64,000 nucleotides of DNA from Cyanobacterium stanieri PCC 7202 (lineage in GTDB: Bacteria; Cyanobacteriota; Cyanobacteriia; Cyanobacteriales; Cyanobacteriaceae), in the NCBI GenBank assembly GCA_000317655.1, contig CP003940.1, positions 310,001 to 374,000 on the forward strand. The letters run 5' to 3'. The notes below the pieces were generated by a model. That model saw only the letters and a program-made list of their open reading frames with translations. It ran no database searches and had not been told where the DNA came from. Shown here in pieces: positions 9,113 through 18,990 of this stretch. The position numbers and the translations under genes are program-made. Position 1 is the stretch's first letter. Every line of letters starts with the position of its first letter.

Positions 9113-9598
9113 TTATCCATCAAAAGATGACTTACCACCCGTTTTACTCACTAACTTAATAGATTGGATAATGATAGTTTTTTCTAGTGCCTTTGCCATA
9201 TCATACAACGTCAAAGCCGTTACCGAAACTGCCGTCAAGGCTTCCATTTCCACTCCCGTTTTGCCCTCAGTTTTGACTCTTCCATGAATACGATAACCGC
9301 ATAAATTTTCATCGGGAATTATCTCCACCTCAATTTTACTCAATGGTAGAGGATGACATAAAGGTATCAAATTAGAGGTTTGCTTTGCCGCCATGATTCC
9401 CGCTATTTTAGCAATACCTAATACATCTCCCTTGGGGGCATTCCCTGCCTGTATTTGCTCAAAAGTTCTTTTGGTCATGATTACCTCTCCAGAGGCGATC
9501 GCCTCACGTAGCGTAATGGGTTTCGAGGATACATCAACCATTTGTGCAGAGCCATGTTCATCTAAATGAGATAACTTTTCTTGGGAAAATTCTTGCAT
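9113..9598 (-). CDS. moaC: Cyclic pyranopterin monophosphate synthase MoaC
   Basis: A 161-aa MoaC covering the whole family: [18 protein letters not shown] near residue 21, the [10 protein letters not shown] motif near 77 and [20 protein letters not shown] near 115. It converts the MoaA product (3',8-cyclo-GTP) to cyclic pyranopterin monophosphate in molybdenum cofactor synthesis. No other moa genes are adjacent. Its promoter lies in the short divergent spacer shared with tRNA-Arg. Confidence 0.96.
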   Translation of the reverse strand: MQEFSQEKLSHLDEHGSAQMVDVSSKPITLREAIASGEVIMTKRTFEQIQAGNAPKGDVLGIAKIAGIMAAKQTSNLIPLCHPLPLSKIEVEIIPDENLCGYRIHGRVKTEGKTGVEMEALTAVSVTALTLYDMAKALEKTIIIQSIKLVSKTGGKSSFDG

Positions 9599-9621
9599 TT
9601 TTAAAAACTATTGGTTATTAT
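9593..9621 (+). promoter_or_regulatory. Probable promoter of tRNA-Arg
   Basis: TTGCAT at 9593-9598, a 17-bp spacer and TATTAT at 9616-9621, ending 19 bp before the mature tRNA. The -35 box overlaps the moaC start codon region on the other strand. Confidence 0.45.
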
Positions 9622-9640
9622 AGATAAGTGCCTGAATTAA

Positions 9641-9714
9641 GGGTGTGTAGCTTAGTGGATTAGAGCGGCTGACTACGGATCAGCAGGTCGGGGGTTCGAG
9701 TCCCTCCACGCCCG
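9641..9714 (+). tRNA. tRNA-Arg (ACG)
   Basis: A 74-nt tRNA. The acceptor GGGTGTG pairs with CACGCCC (one G-U), the anticodon stem GCTGA/TCAGC closes loop CTACGGA giving ACG, the T-loop is TTCGAGT, and the discriminator is G. The A34 is expected to be deaminated to inosine. Confidence 0.95.
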
Positions 9715-9739
9715 TTAAAATCAATGAAATATCACCCTA

Positions 9740-10570
9740 TCACTTTATCATTTGATTGGGTTTTTTTTCCAAAAAGTTTAAGGGATTGCTCATATTTTTA
9801 GCAAATCCTAATATGCCTTGATCTCGGTGTTCATAAATTAAGTTTCCCTGATTATCAAATAAAAACGTACCCCCTCTTTGGGTAATATAACGATCATCGG
9901 GTACATAGGTTCGCCAATTATTCAAAACCTCCACCATGTTTTGTAATCTGAGGGTGGCTAACTCGAAAGGTCGTTGATAGTTTTTTCCTGCTTTATTAAA
10001 AAATTTTCCTTTAATTGTTGGTAACGGTTTTATTTTGATTTCTTCTTCATTTTTAAATAATGATGGTGAGGTGCGATCGCCCTTATAACCCCTAAAAACC
10101 TCCTTAAGAGTACCTTTACTGCCAATTCCTGCACACATTAACAAAAGATTTAACCAAGCATTTTGACCCTCAGAAAAGAACGGTAAACCCCAATTTAAAC
10201 CCTTATATAAACCTAATTGTTGATGGATTTGGGCCACAGCATCTATAAATAAATATTGTTCAGGAAAACCCGTATATTGACAAAACTTTTTCCCTGATTC
10301 AATATTACCAATGGCGATCGCCCTTACAGCAATGTTATTATTTTCAATAAAATCCCACTTCCTTTGTAACCACCAAGCATATTCCAAAGAGTCAAAATCA
10401 CCGAGTTGAGGTAATACTATCATTAAAGTGCGTCCTGCAAAGCAGATCTCTTCGAGATCGGTATTTTCGCAACCTGTTAATACAGAAACTATCGCACCAT
10501 CGCTTACCCTCTGCCTTCGGATTTGTTGGAATGTAGTATAGGGTTTTTCTAAGGTTGTCGCATTAGTCAT
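9740..10570 (-). CDS. Peroxiredoxin-like (AhpC/TSA-like) protein lacking the catalytic cysteine
   Basis: A 276-aa cyanobacterial protein with a thioredoxin-fold core (TLMIVLPQLGDFDSLEYAWW near residues 48-67; GNIESGKKFCQYTGFP; FLFDNQGNLIYEHRDQGIL near the C-terminus). At the peroxidatic-cysteine position of AhpC/TSA proteins the sequence reads LPQLGDFDS, with no Cys. It therefore looks like a non-catalytic or redirected member of the peroxiredoxin-like family seen in cyanobacteria. Function is unknown. It is separated by an 86-bp spacer from mfd upstream on the same strand. Confidence 0.65.
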   Translation of the reverse strand: MTNATTLEKPYTTFQQIRRQRVSDGAIVSVLTGCENTDLEEICFAGRTLMIVLPQLGDFDSLEYAWWLQRKWDFIENNNIAVRAIAIGNIESGKKFCQYTGFPEQYLFIDAVAQIHQQLGLYKGLNWGLPFFSEGQNAWLNLLLMCAGIGSKGTLKEVFRGYKGDRTSPSLFKNEEEIKIKPLPTIKGKFFNKAGKNYQRPFELATLRLQNMVEVLNNWRTYVPDDRYITQRGGTFLFDNQGNLIYEHRDQGILGFAKNMSNPLNFLEKKPNQMIK

Positions 10571-10656
10571 GGGGAATAATTGATAATTGAGAATGGATAA
10601 TTAAATTTTATCTAATTTTTCCGCCGATTTTGATATAGCAATTCTTTTGAGCCACC

Positions 10657-13600
10657 CTAACTATTCAAACAAGCAAACCAATTAATCAAAGTCTCCAATT
10701 GTTGAGTTGGCTTCATAGCCCCCAAACCCCTCACAATTACCTTTTTCTTGGCATAAACAAAACGAGAATGTAAATGGGAGGGTAACTTTTCCAATAATAA
10801 ATTCCAAGCAGGTTCCAACATTGGAGTTTCTAGGATAATATTTTGCTTACCTTCAGGCTTAATGCGAGAAAAACCAATGGATTTTGCCTTATACTTCAAA
10901 TCCGCCACCTGTAACAACTGTTTCGCAGGTTCAGGAATTTCCCCATATCTATCCAACCAATCCCGCTCAATTTGCTTAACATCTCGCTCACAGCTAACCG
11001 TTGCCACCGCCCGATAAGCGTCCATTTTTTGTTCCATATCAGCAATATAACGATTAGGAATAAACGCCGTCAGGTTTAAATCTATCTGAGTATCTTCCAC
11101 CGTAGGAATTTCCTGCCCTTGAATCTCGTCAATGGCTTCCTTTAACATCTCCGTGTACATCTCAAAACCAATCGCCTCCATTTGCCCCGATTGTTCGGCA
11201 CCCAAAAGGCTACCAACCCCCCTTATCTCCATATCACGCATGGCGAGGTGATACCCCGAACCCAATTGGGAAAATTCCTGTAAAGCCCGTAAACGCTTTC
11301 TAGCCTTCTCAGAAAGACTCACATCATCAGGATATAGTAACCAGGCATGGGCTTGGATACCAGAACGTCCAACCCTTCCTCGCAACTGGTACAATTGAGC
11401 CAAGCCAAATTTTTGGGCATCCTCCACAATAATAGTATTTACCCTCGGAATATCCAACCCCGACTCGATGATGGTGGTACAAATTAACAAATCGGCATCT
11501 CCATTACTAAAACCCAACATAGTGGATTCTAATTCCCCCTCTGGCATCTGCCCATGGGCTACACCAATGCGTAAACTGGGAATCATATTTTGCAACATTT
11601 CCACCACTTTATCCATACCCTCAATGCGTGGTAGCACATAAAATATTTGTCCGCCCCTGTCCAATTCGTTACGAATGGCGGTGCGAATAATGCCTTCATT
11701 AAAGGCGCCAATGTGGGTTTTGATGGGGCGACGACTAGGGGGAGGGGTAGTAATCAGGCTCATTTCCCTGACTCCTGAAATGGACATATAAAGGGTACGG
11801 GGGATAGGGGTAGCGCTGAGGGTGAGGACATCCACGGAGGTTTTCATTGCCTTAATTTTTTCTTTTTGATTTACCCCAAATCTTTGCTCTTCATCTATTA
11901 CTAATAAGCCTAAATCTTTATATTTAATAGTTTTGCTTAAAAGTTGGTGAGTTCCTACGACAATATCTAATTCTCCTGTGGCTAATTTTTGGATAATTTC
12001 TTTTCTTTCGGAGGGGCTACGGAAACGATTTAGTAAGCCGATATTGATGGGATAAGGAGAAAATCTTTCTAGTAAGGTATGGTAATGTTGTTGAGATAAG
12101 ATGGTAGTGGGAGCTAAAAATGCGACTTGTTTATGTCCTGCCGTAATTACTTTAAAAATAGTTCTGATGGCTACCTCTGTTTTACCAAATCCCACATCTC
12201 CACATATTAAACGATCCATGGGGCGATCGCTCTCTAAATCTATTTTTACATCCTGAGTTGCTTTCAATTGATCTGGCGTTGGTTCATAAGGAAAAGAGTC
12301 CTCTAATTCCCTTTGCCAGGGAGAATCTTCTGGATAAACAAACCCTGTTAATTTAGCACGGGTAGCATATAATTTTACTAAATCTACCGCTAATTTTTTA
12401 ATGGATCTACGGGCTTTATTTTTAATATTATTCCATTCTTTTCCTGCTAATTTATGAATTTTAGGATGCTTACCATCTATGGCACGATAACGACTCAAGA
12501 CCTCAGAATTTTCTGCAGGTACTCTCAAAATTCCATCGGCATATTGAATAACTAAATACTCACGACTAGCCAAAGTTTCTAAGTCAATAAATTGACCAAT
12601 GCCATGGTGTTTATGCACCACAAAATCTTTAGGTCTTAACTTGTCTAAATCAACCTGTTTTGAGGCTGCCCTTCTTCTTTTTCTAATGTAAGTGGGAGTG
12701 GCTAAATTGTGTTGTCCAAAAAACTCTTTATCGGTGACAACTGCTATACGAAAAGTAGGTAAAATAAAACCTTCTAATTCTGCTTGTCCTGAATACTTTA
12801 TCGCTACCGCTGTATTTTGGCGATGGGATTTTTCGATGGTGGGAAAATCTAGGGGATTGGAGATGAATTGGGCAGGGCAATCATGCTCTTGTAATAAAGC
12901 AACCGAGCGCATGGGTTGGGCAGAAATTAACCAAGTATTATATTTACTTAAATCGATGGTGTTATATACTTCTTTTTTACCCCTAATTATTTCCCCTATT
13001 TTGGCAAATTGATGGGGGCTAACGGGCAAAGGACGAGATGATAAGTTAAGACTATTTTCTTGATTTTCTTGGGCAATTTCCGAGAGGTGAATTTGGGGAT
13101 ATTTAATAGTTTGTAAAGACTGCTCAAGGGTACGATGGAGGGGCGGTAAAAGATTTCCGTTAGTTTCATTGACTAACTGCCATCTTTCCTCGGCTTGTTC
13201 TGTCCAAATATTACTATGGGCAAAACACTGGCTTGGTTCATCCATCGCCACTAGGGTATCATCATCAAAATAATCAAGAATACTTGCCACAGGGTCAAAG
13301 GCAAAGCCCAGAAAACGAGTCACCCCTTCGGGATAAATGTTGTTTTGCAAGTTGTCTTGCTCTAGGGGGGTCAAGTATGGTTCAATGGTCTGTATAGTGG
13401 GGATGTTTTGCAAAATAATGCTATCCCAAGAACTAGGAGTTAAATTAAGACTTTCAATTTTATCTAAGCTACGTTGAGAAACGGGGTCAAATTCTTTGAT
13501 TTGTTCTAGTTCATCGCCAAAAAACTCTAATCTGATGGGTAATTCGGCGGAAACGGGAAATATATCGATTAAATCTCCTCTTTTTGCCCATTGTCCTTCG

Positions 13601-14112
13601 CTTTCTACTAAATTAACTCTCTCATAACCCATGTTTGCCAAGGTGAGGTCAATTTCTTTACTATTAAGGGTCATGCCCTCGGTTAGGTTTAAACAATATT
13701 GACTAAAAACATCGGCAGGGGGTAAATGGGGCTGTAGGGCTTGTTCGGTGGTAACTACAGCAACAGGTTCTTTTTTACTAATTAAACCGCTAAGGGTCTG
13801 CATCTGTCCCCAAATCATCTCAGATTCGGGGTTAAGGGCTTCGTAGGGACTGGCGGAGGTGGTGGGATAGAAAAAAACTTGTTTCCAGCCCATGGCTTCT
13901 ATATTTGCCATCCAACGGGCGGATTCTTCGAGGGTGGCACAGACTATGAGGAGGTTTTTGTTCTGTTTTTGGGCAAGGGCGGAGGTGACTAAGCCTTTTA
14001 CGAGTCTTGATGCCCCTTGAAGGTGAAAGGGTTTATCGTGGTCAATTTTCTTGGTTAATTCGTTGCTGAGGGGAGAATGTGCGATCGCCTTTATGACAGA
14101 AGAGAAGCTCAT
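10657..14112 (-). CDS. mfd: Transcription-repair coupling factor Mfd
   Basis: A 1151-aa SF2 translocase of normal Mfd length. Regions seen: UvrB-homology N-terminal domains; the RNAP-interaction domain ([20 protein letters not shown]); the RecG-like helicase with Walker A in [21 protein letters not shown] box and [18 protein letters not shown]; and the C-terminal regulatory domain. Mfd displaces RNA polymerase stalled at lesions and recruits UvrA. It stands alone, with STRR-like repeats just upstream. Confidence 0.96.
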   Translation of the reverse strand: MSFSSVIKAIAHSPLSNELTKKIDHDKPFHLQGASRLVKGLVTSALAQKQNKNLLIVCATLEESARWMANIEAMGWKQVFFYPTTSASPYEALNPESEMIWGQMQTLSGLISKKEPVAVVTTEQALQPHLPPADVFSQYCLNLTEGMTLNSKEIDLTLANMGYERVNLVESEGQWAKRGDLIDIFPVSAELPIRLEFFGDELEQIKEFDPVSQRSLDKIESLNLTPSSWDSIILQNIPTIQTIEPYLTPLEQDNLQNNIYPEGVTRFLGFAFDPVASILDYFDDDTLVAMDEPSQCFAHSNIWTEQAEERWQLVNETNGNLLPPLHRTLEQSLQTIKYPQIHLSEIAQENQENSLNLSSRPLPVSPHQFAKIGEIIRGKKEVYNTIDLSKYNTWLISAQPMRSVALLQEHDCPAQFISNPLDFPTIEKSHRQNTAVAIKYSGQAELEGFILPTFRIAVVTDKEFFGQHNLATPTYIRKRRRAASKQVDLDKLRPKDFVVHKHHGIGQFIDLETLASREYLVIQYADGILRVPAENSEVLSRYRAIDGKHPKIHKLAGKEWNNIKNKARRSIKKLAVDLVKLYATRAKLTGFVYPEDSPWQRELEDSFPYEPTPDQLKATQDVKIDLESDRPMDRLICGDVGFGKTEVAIRTIFKVITAGHKQVAFLAPTTILSQQHYHTLLERFSPYPINIGLLNRFRSPSERKEIIQKLATGELDIVVGTHQLLSKTIKYKDLGLLVIDEEQRFGVNQKEKIKAMKTSVDVLTLSATPIPRTLYMSISGVREMSLITTPPPSRRPIKTHIGAFNEGIIRTAIRNELDRGGQIFYVLPRIEGMDKVVEMLQNMIPSLRIGVAHGQMPEGELESTMLGFSNGDADLLICTTIIESGLDIPRVNTIIVEDAQKFGLAQLYQLRGRVGRSGIQAHAWLLYPDDVSLSEKARKRLRALQEFSQLGSGYHLAMRDMEIRGVGSLLGAEQSGQMEAIGFEMYTEMLKEAIDEIQGQEIPTVEDTQIDLNLTAFIPNRYIADMEQKMDAYRAVATVSCERDVKQIERDWLDRYGEIPEPAKQLLQVADLKYKAKSIGFSRIKPEGKQNIILETPMLEPAWNLLLEKLPSHLHSRFVYAKKKVIVRGLGAMKPTQQLETLINWFACLNS

Positions 14113-14148
14113 TTAAGTGATGTTACGCAAAAAAATAATTAGTTGTTG

Positions 14149-14190
14149 GTTTGAGGTGTTAGGTATTAGATGTCGGGTGTCAGGTTTTAA
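14149..14190. repeat. Short tandem repeat of GGTGTTA/GGTATTA type
   Basis: Tandem heptamer-like units (GAGGTGTTAGGTATTAGATG and GGTGTCAGG) lie between mfd and the four-helix-bundle gene. An inverted relative lies at 14586-14632. Same family as the repeats at 18711, 27357 and 4818. Confidence 0.55.
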
Positions 14191-14201
14191 ATCAAAAATA
14201 T

Positions 14202-14582
14202 TTACTCTTTTTTCTTTTGGGCTAATTTTTCCATTAAGCTATGTAGCATTCTGCCAATTTCTTCGCATTTGTTTAAAGTAACCTTTAATTCTTCATCTTT
14301 AAGATAACCTAATCGTCCCACAATCATCAAATGAGTTTCTAATTCCTTAAGTGAGCCATTAGCAATGGAAAGATGACGGATATAATCACCCAAATGATTT
14401 CTCCCTTTTCCTTCTGCAATGTTGGCAGGAATTGAAACTGCTGCTCTTTGTATTTGACTACTTAATCCATAAATTTCGGTTTTAGGAAACTGAGAAGTTA
14501 ATTTATAACATATCACTACCAAATCCATTGATTTTTGCCATACCATTAAATCTCGATAACTTTTTACTTCAGTCATTGTCAT
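14202..14582 (-). CDS. Four-helix-bundle protein (S23/IVP family)
   Basis: A 126-aa protein with the family pattern YRDLMVWQKSMDLVVICYKL near the N-terminus, SSQIQRAAVSIPANIAEGKG near residues 41-60, and SLKELETHLMIVGRLGYL. The family was first named for a protein encoded inside 23S rRNA intervening sequences, but stand-alone copies like this are common in cyanobacteria. Its function is unknown. It is flanked on both sides by STRR-like repeats, suggesting a mobile or recombinogenic context. Confidence 0.85.
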   Translation of the reverse strand: MTMTEVKSYRDLMVWQKSMDLVVICYKLTSQFPKTEIYGLSSQIQRAAVSIPANIAEGKGRNHLGDYIRHLSIANGSLKELETHLMIVGRLGYLKDEELKVTLNKCEEIGRMLHSLMEKLAQKKKE

Positions 14583-14585
14583 TCT

Positions 14586-14632
14586 TTACCTAAAACCTGA
14601 CCCCTAACACCTGATACCTTTCATATCAGGAA
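14586..14632. repeat. Short tandem repeat (CCTGACCCCTAACACCTGAT type)
   Basis: Heptamer-like units in inverted orientation relative to 14149-14190, so the four-helix-bundle gene sits between oppositely oriented repeats. Confidence 0.5.
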
Positions 14633-14663
14633 CTTCGAATATTGTATATTAAAGTCATTTGTA

Positions 14664-14736
14664 TGGAGCTAAGCGGATTCGAACCGCTGACTTTCACAAT
14701 GCCATTGTGACACTCTACCAACTGAGTTATAGCCCC
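14664..14736 (-). tRNA. tRNA-Ala (GGC)
   Basis: On the minus strand the acceptor GGGGCTA pairs with TAGCTCC (one G-U). The anticodon stem TCACA/TGTGA closes loop ATGGCAT giving GGC. The T-loop is TTCGAAT and the discriminator A. 73 nt, CCA not encoded. Confidence 0.95.
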
Positions 14737-14884
14737 TTGCGTGGTAAGCAATAACTATTATGTCATAAACAACAAAAAAAATCAACCCCAATTCCTTAAG
14801 ACTCATAATTATTTGTCTATTGTTTGAGAATGGCTATAAACTATTGATTATTATTCATGATTGACTATTAATAATTTTATTTTT

Positions 14885-15697
14885 ATGAAATGTAGAGTTA
14901 TTGTAATTACTTCTGGTAAGGGGGGAGTGGGAAAAACCACCATCACCTCCAATTTGGGTACAGCCATCGCCCAATTAGGAAAAAAAGTTTGTTTAATAGA
15001 TGCCGATTTTGGTCTAAGAAACCTAGATTTATTGTTAGGATTAGAGCAAAGGGTTGTATATACTATTATGGATGCCCTAGCAGGGGAATGTACCCTAGAA
15101 AAAGCTATTGTGAGGGATAAACGTACAGAGGGTTTACATTTATTACCTGCTGCCCAAAACCGCACCAAAGATGCTATCACCCCCGAACAAATGAAGGAGG
15201 TTATCGAACAACTAAAACCTAATTTTGATTATATTCTTGTGGATTGTCCTGCAGGGATTGAAATGGGCTTTAGAAATGCGATCGCAGCGGCGACGGAGGC
15301 TTTAATTGTAACCACTCCAGAGATTGCGGCTGTCAGAGATGCGGATAGAGTTGTGGGTTTATTAGAAAGTGAAGCAATGCCCAGTATTCGTCTAATTATT
15401 AATCGTTTACGTCCTGAAATGGTACAAATGGACGAAATGATTGGGGTTGAGGATATTCTCGATTTACTGGTAGTTCCTTTAATGGGAATTGTACCTGATG
15501 ATAAAAGAATTATTACATCTTCTAATCGTGGTGAACCCTTAGTATTGAGTAAAGAGCCTTCTTTACCTGCCATTGCCATCAAAAATATTGCCAAAAGATT
15601 GGAAGGGGCTGATGTACCCTATCTCGATTTGATGGCATCCCAAGATACTTTTTTCACCCGAATTAAACGTTTCTTGGGGATGTCTGAAAAAAAATAA
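14885..15697 (+). CDS. minD: Septum site-determining protein MinD
   Basis: A 270-aa ParA/MinD ATPase. The deviant Walker A GKGGVGKTT lies near residue 11, with LVDCPAGIEMGF as Walker B region and a C-terminal amphipathic end (FFTRIKRFLG) typical of the membrane-targeting sequence. It positions the FtsZ ring by membrane oscillation with MinE and MinC. I chose the ATG at 14885; a TTG at 14861 would add eight residues with no family support. minE follows 98 bp later; minC is not beside it. Confidence 0.95.
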   Translation: MKCRVIVITSGKGGVGKTTITSNLGTAIAQLGKKVCLIDADFGLRNLDLLLGLEQRVVYTIMDALAGECTLEKAIVRDKRTEGLHLLPAAQNRTKDAITPEQMKEVIEQLKPNFDYILVDCPAGIEMGFRNAIAAATEALIVTTPEIAAVRDADRVVGLLESEAMPSIRLIINRLRPEMVQMDEMIGVEDILDLLVVPLMGIVPDDKRIITSSNRGEPLVLSKEPSLPAIAIKNIAKRLEGADVPYLDLMASQDTFFTRIKRFLGMSEKK

Positions 15698-15795
15698 CGA
15701 CTATTTTTTGATTGAGCGATGCTTGGTTGTCCCAAATCAAGAACATCTAAAGCTCAATCCTTTTACTCTCACACAATTACTAAACTGATGTAGAT

Positions 15796-16074
15796 ATGAT
15801 GAAAAATATTTTTACTTCCATTACCTCTTGGGGTTCTACGGAAAAAAGCGGTAGAAGCGCCAAGAATCGATTACAGCTAGTCTTAGCCCATGATAGGGCA
15901 GGGGTTAATCCTGAGTTGATCGAAAAAATGCGCTTAGAAATTTTGGAGGTAGTTAATCGCTATCTTGACATTGACATTGAAGAGATGGATTTTTCTATTC
16001 AAAGTAGCGATCGCACTACATCCTTAAAAGCCAATTTACCCATTAAAAAAATCAAAAGAAATCAAGAAATTTAA
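15796..16074 (+). CDS. minE: Cell division topological specificity factor MinE
   Basis: A 92-aa MinE with the conserved core AKNRLQLVLAHDRAGVNPEL near residues 22-41, ILEVVNRYLDIDIEEMDF, and a basic tail (NLPIKKIKRN). It stimulates MinD ATPase. Two ATGs lie three bases apart at the start; either works. It is the second gene of a minDE operon. Confidence 0.95.
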   Translation: MMKNIFTSITSWGSTEKSGRSAKNRLQLVLAHDRAGVNPELIEKMRLEILEVVNRYLDIDIEEMDFSIQSSDRTTSLKANLPIKKIKRNQEI

Positions 16075-16092
16075 ACAAAAATTATCATTAAT

Positions 16093-16203
16093 TTAAGCAT
16101 GGGTGCGGTTAGAAATTACCCAACTAAAAATGGGTAATAAAACCACACTGGCAACGGAAACAATGACCATTATAGTAATAATATCGAGATACTCTGCATT
16201 CAT
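16093..16203 (-). CDS. Small 36-aa single-pass membrane protein, unrecognised
   Basis: A short minus-strand frame starting MNAEYLDIITIMVIVSVASV and ending in SNRTHA. It has an acidic N-terminus, one hydrophobic segment (about residues 8-30) and a polar C-terminus. An AGAGGGG ribosome-binding site sits 9 bases before the ATG. The architecture is that of small thylakoid complex subunits (PetN, PsbX or NdhP/Q class), but I cannot match it to a named one. It lies between minE and the MscS genes. Confidence 0.5.
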   Translation of the reverse strand: MNAEYLDIITIMVIVSVASVVLLPIFSWVISNRTHA

Positions 16204-16335
16204 AAATTATCACCCCTCTAAAGATATTGGATAACAAAAATAGCCGATATATTTTGTATATTTAGCTACATTTATATTGTAACCATTGATTATGTAATGA
16301 AAGGGGAAATGTAACAAAAAAGCAAGATTAGCCCA

Positions 16336-17454
16336 TTACAAAGTAACAGGAGAATCAACATAAATGGTCGGTTCTTGCATGGTAAAGTTGATACCGTGGG
16401 TAATAAGCTGTTGAGAAATCTTATCGTTGGCAAGTTCTAATAATCTCTTTCTCAACTTTATAGAACTTTCATTAGAACCAAGAATAAAAAATGTTACCCT
16501 TGCCCTAGTTTCCTGTTGATTTTCTGGCAAAAATAAAGCCACTTTGGTACTATCAGGATCAATACCAAATAAAGCATTGGTACATTTTTTTACCACATCT
16601 TCCACTAGGGCTTTTTCGCTATCTTCAAGGGTATTGGCAAAATCAAGATATAACAATACCATTACTTTTTTACCCCTTGTCACATTTTCGATTTCAATGT
16701 TTGCCATCATGGAATTAGGCAATATCATCAGGGTACCTTTACCCGGTAGTCTAATTTTAGTTGATCTCAAGCCGATGGATTCTACTCTGCCATACAAGCC
16801 TGTATTTAATCTAATATATTCTCCCACAGTAAAAGGACGGTCTAAATATATTACACAAGTACCTAATAATTGTTCGAGGGTTTTTTGGGCTGCAAAGGCG
16901 ATCGCCACACCCCCCAAACCCACACTAGCTATTAAACCTACCAAATTAATATCTAATCTTCTCGCAAAAGCCAAAGCGGCAATGAAACCAATTAAAACAT
17001 TAACAATGGTTTCCATGACCAACAATAATTCATCTACTTCCTTACCTAATTTTTGAATCAAATTAATACCATAGACAATTATCACCTGACGAAATAGACG
17101 AGAAGCTAACCAAGCAATAATTAGGATTAAACTCAGATCAATGATAAATTGTAAAAAGTTATATAATCCCTCATAATTACGAATAAAATTCAGGGATAAT
17201 GACCATAAAATAAATGTTCCTGCCAAACGAAAAAGATTTTTGAGGGGATCAATTATTCCTTGATAAAATTCATTTAATGGTTTTTGAGAAAATTTAGAAA
17301 TAATAACTTTTACAAAAAATGGGGTATATCTACCGACCAAAAATGAAAGTAATAAACAAAATGTAAAAAAACCAAATTCATAAATAAAGTTTAAAAAAAC
17401 TTGATAGCCTTCTTGGGCTTGTAAAAATTCTATTATATTTGTAATATTTTCCAT
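16336..17454 (-). CDS. MscS-family mechanosensitive channel (second of tandem pair)
   Basis: A 372-aa small-conductance channel protein. It has four or five hydrophobic helices, then the pore/TM3 and beta domain motif GLIASVGLGGVAIAFAAQKT near residue 180, YLDRPFTVGEY, and ESIGLRSTKIRLPGKGTLMI. The C-terminal alpha/beta domain is present. I chose the ATG at 17454; a TTG two codons upstream is possible. It lies 14 bp after the other MscS gene and is probably co-transcribed. Likely roles are hypoosmotic release or regulated conductance. Confidence 0.9.
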   Translation of the reverse strand: MENITNIIEFLQAQEGYQVFLNFIYEFGFFTFCLLLSFLVGRYTPFFVKVIISKFSQKPLNEFYQGIIDPLKNLFRLAGTFILWSLSLNFIRNYEGLYNFLQFIIDLSLILIIAWLASRLFRQVIIVYGINLIQKLGKEVDELLLVMETIVNVLIGFIAALAFARRLDINLVGLIASVGLGGVAIAFAAQKTLEQLLGTCVIYLDRPFTVGEYIRLNTGLYGRVESIGLRSTKIRLPGKGTLMILPNSMMANIEIENVTRGKKVMVLLYLDFANTLEDSEKALVEDVVKKCTNALFGIDPDSTKVALFLPENQQETRARVTFFILGSNESSIKLRKRLLELANDKISQQLITHGINFTMQEPTIYVDSPVTL

Positions 17455-17468
17455 TACCAAAATTTTGT

Positions 17469-18557
17469 CTAAATAGTGATGGGAGAATCTACGTTAATTG
17501 TTTCATCTTCAATGGTGAAATTAATACCATAATTTTTTAATTGTAAGGTAATATTTTCCCTAGCAATATCCAATAATTGACGGCGTAAATCCATGGAAAC
17601 TCTTTCCGAACCAAGCAGGAAAAAACTTACCTGAGCTTGGGTAAATGATTTATTTCTGCCCTGATTTACTTCTTCAAATTTTACCCCTGTATTTTTAGGA
17701 TCAATGCCAAAAATATCTTTGGTACTCTCAATAATTATCTGTCTAATTAATGCCCTTTCATCTTCATCTAGGGGAGTATAAAAGGTGAAATAAACTAGAG
17801 AAATAATTTTCTTGGCACCTGTATAATTTTCTATATTGGCTTGGGTTAAAGCACTATTGGGGATAATCATTAATGTTCCTTTACCTGACAATCTTATCTT
17901 AGTAGATCTTAATCCGATGGATTCTACCCTACCAAATACCCCATCGGGTAAGCCGATATAATCATCAATACTAAAAGGTCTATCCAAATAGATTACGATA
18001 CCTCCTAACACCTGTTCAAGGGTTTTTTGAGCGGCAAAGGCGATCGCCAAGCCTCCAATACCTAAACTAGCCAAAAGTCCAAATAAATTAATTTTATGAA
18101 CTTGAGAAAAGATAAAAACTATCAGTAAAACAATAACAGCATTTGCTACAAATTTACCAACAATTAAAAATTCACTATTAATTTTTTTGTCACTTTTAAG
18201 AGCTACATTAAGCAGATATTTATCAAACAAAATACGAAACCATCTAGTGATCAGCCAAATAGTTAAAACAGCTATTCCCAAACTGAGAAAAATTTCCGCA
18301 ACTTTAACTATTTTAGGTTCTTCATTTACTAAGATATAAATATCCAATAGCCCCAAAAACCATAACAAAACAACCAAATTCAAATCTGGTTGAATCACAT
18401 CTTTATAAAAGCTACTACCATCAGGACTAACAAATTTATTACTAATAAAATTACCTAGTTTTTGTAAATAGATAGTGGTCAGAAAAATTAGAACCGCAAA
18501 CGTAACCAGTATCCCTATTTGTAAGGCAGGGTCAGAATTTAAGAGAGTATCAATCAT
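17469..18557 (-). CDS. MscS-family mechanosensitive channel (first of tandem pair)
   Basis: A 362-aa paralogue of its neighbour sharing almost the same core: GLLASLGIGGLAIAFAAQKT near residue 170, YLDRPFSIDDY and ESIGLRSTKIRLSGKGTLMI. The N-terminal helices differ more. The two genes look like an old tandem duplication; both pores keep the Gly/Ala pattern of TM3, so both are probably functional. Heteromeric channels are possible but not shown. Confidence 0.9.
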   Translation of the reverse strand: MIDTLLNSDPALQIGILVTFAVLIFLTTIYLQKLGNFISNKFVSPDGSSFYKDVIQPDLNLVVLLWFLGLLDIYILVNEEPKIVKVAEIFLSLGIAVLTIWLITRWFRILFDKYLLNVALKSDKKINSEFLIVGKFVANAVIVLLIVFIFSQVHKINLFGLLASLGIGGLAIAFAAQKTLEQVLGGIVIYLDRPFSIDDYIGLPDGVFGRVESIGLRSTKIRLSGKGTLMIIPNSALTQANIENYTGAKKIISLVYFTFYTPLDEDERALIRQIIIESTKDIFGIDPKNTGVKFEEVNQGRNKSFTQAQVSFFLLGSERVSMDLRRQLLDIARENITLQLKNYGINFTIEDETINVDSPITI

Positions 18558-18707
18558 TCTATCTAAATATTAACTCGCACTGACCCAATGGTAACATTAA
18601 GTTTTCAAAAAGTCTTAATGATTAATATTTATAGGCTCAACAAATACCCTCAAAAATAATTATTAAAAAACTCGAATTCGGGATAACATTTTTAGTCTTT
18701 ACAAATA

Positions 18708-18920
18708 AAGGTGTCAGGTATCGGGTATCAGGTGTTAGGTTAAAGAATTTACAAAAAGTCTATGTTAGGGGTTGATGAAAAAGTGGGGTCATGAGGGAGA
18801 ATTGACAATGAACAATGAACAAACTATGACCTGCCACCTGCAACCTGTCGCCTGTACGGACGTAGCATGCTACGTCCCCTACCATACTGACAACTATTAT
18901 CCCGAACTGAGGTTAAAAAA
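18708..18920. repeat. Dispersed intergenic repeat, copy B
   Basis: Begins with GGTGTCAGGTATCGGGTATC-type heptamers, continues with GGTTGATGAAAAAGTGGGGT and AACAATGAAC units, and ends with ACTGACAACTATTATCCCGA plus ACTGAGGTTAA. It shares its middle and end with 3205-3405 and its two ends with 27352-27537. The rest of the 18558-18990 spacer has no gene. Confidence 0.6.
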
Positions 18921-18950
18921 GAAAAATAAGCGATCGCCCAGAGTTAATAT

Positions 18951-18978
18951 AAAAAAAGGGGCGGATAATGCCCACCCC
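18951..18978 (-). terminator. Terminator of the type I secretion operon
   Basis: On the minus strand GGGGTGG, a 7-nt loop and CCGCCCC form a 7-bp stem (one T-G pair), followed immediately by seven T residues. It lies just downstream of the hlyD-like stop codon. Confidence 0.8.
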
Positions 18979-18990
18979 AGAAAAAGAATT

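Noticed and set aside
8790-9598. Possible nitrogen-fixation locus suggested by the Mo-nitrogenase C-terminal domain next to moaC
   Set aside because: The domain is widespread as a stand-alone protein in non-fixing cyanobacteria and moaC is general; no nif gene is visible.
12692-13012. 106-codon plus-strand frame inside mfd
   Set aside because: Antisense shadow of a conserved helicase gene.
14202-14582. 23S rRNA intervening-sequence protein implying a nearby rRNA
   Set aside because: No rRNA sequence lies nearby; stand-alone members of this family are common.
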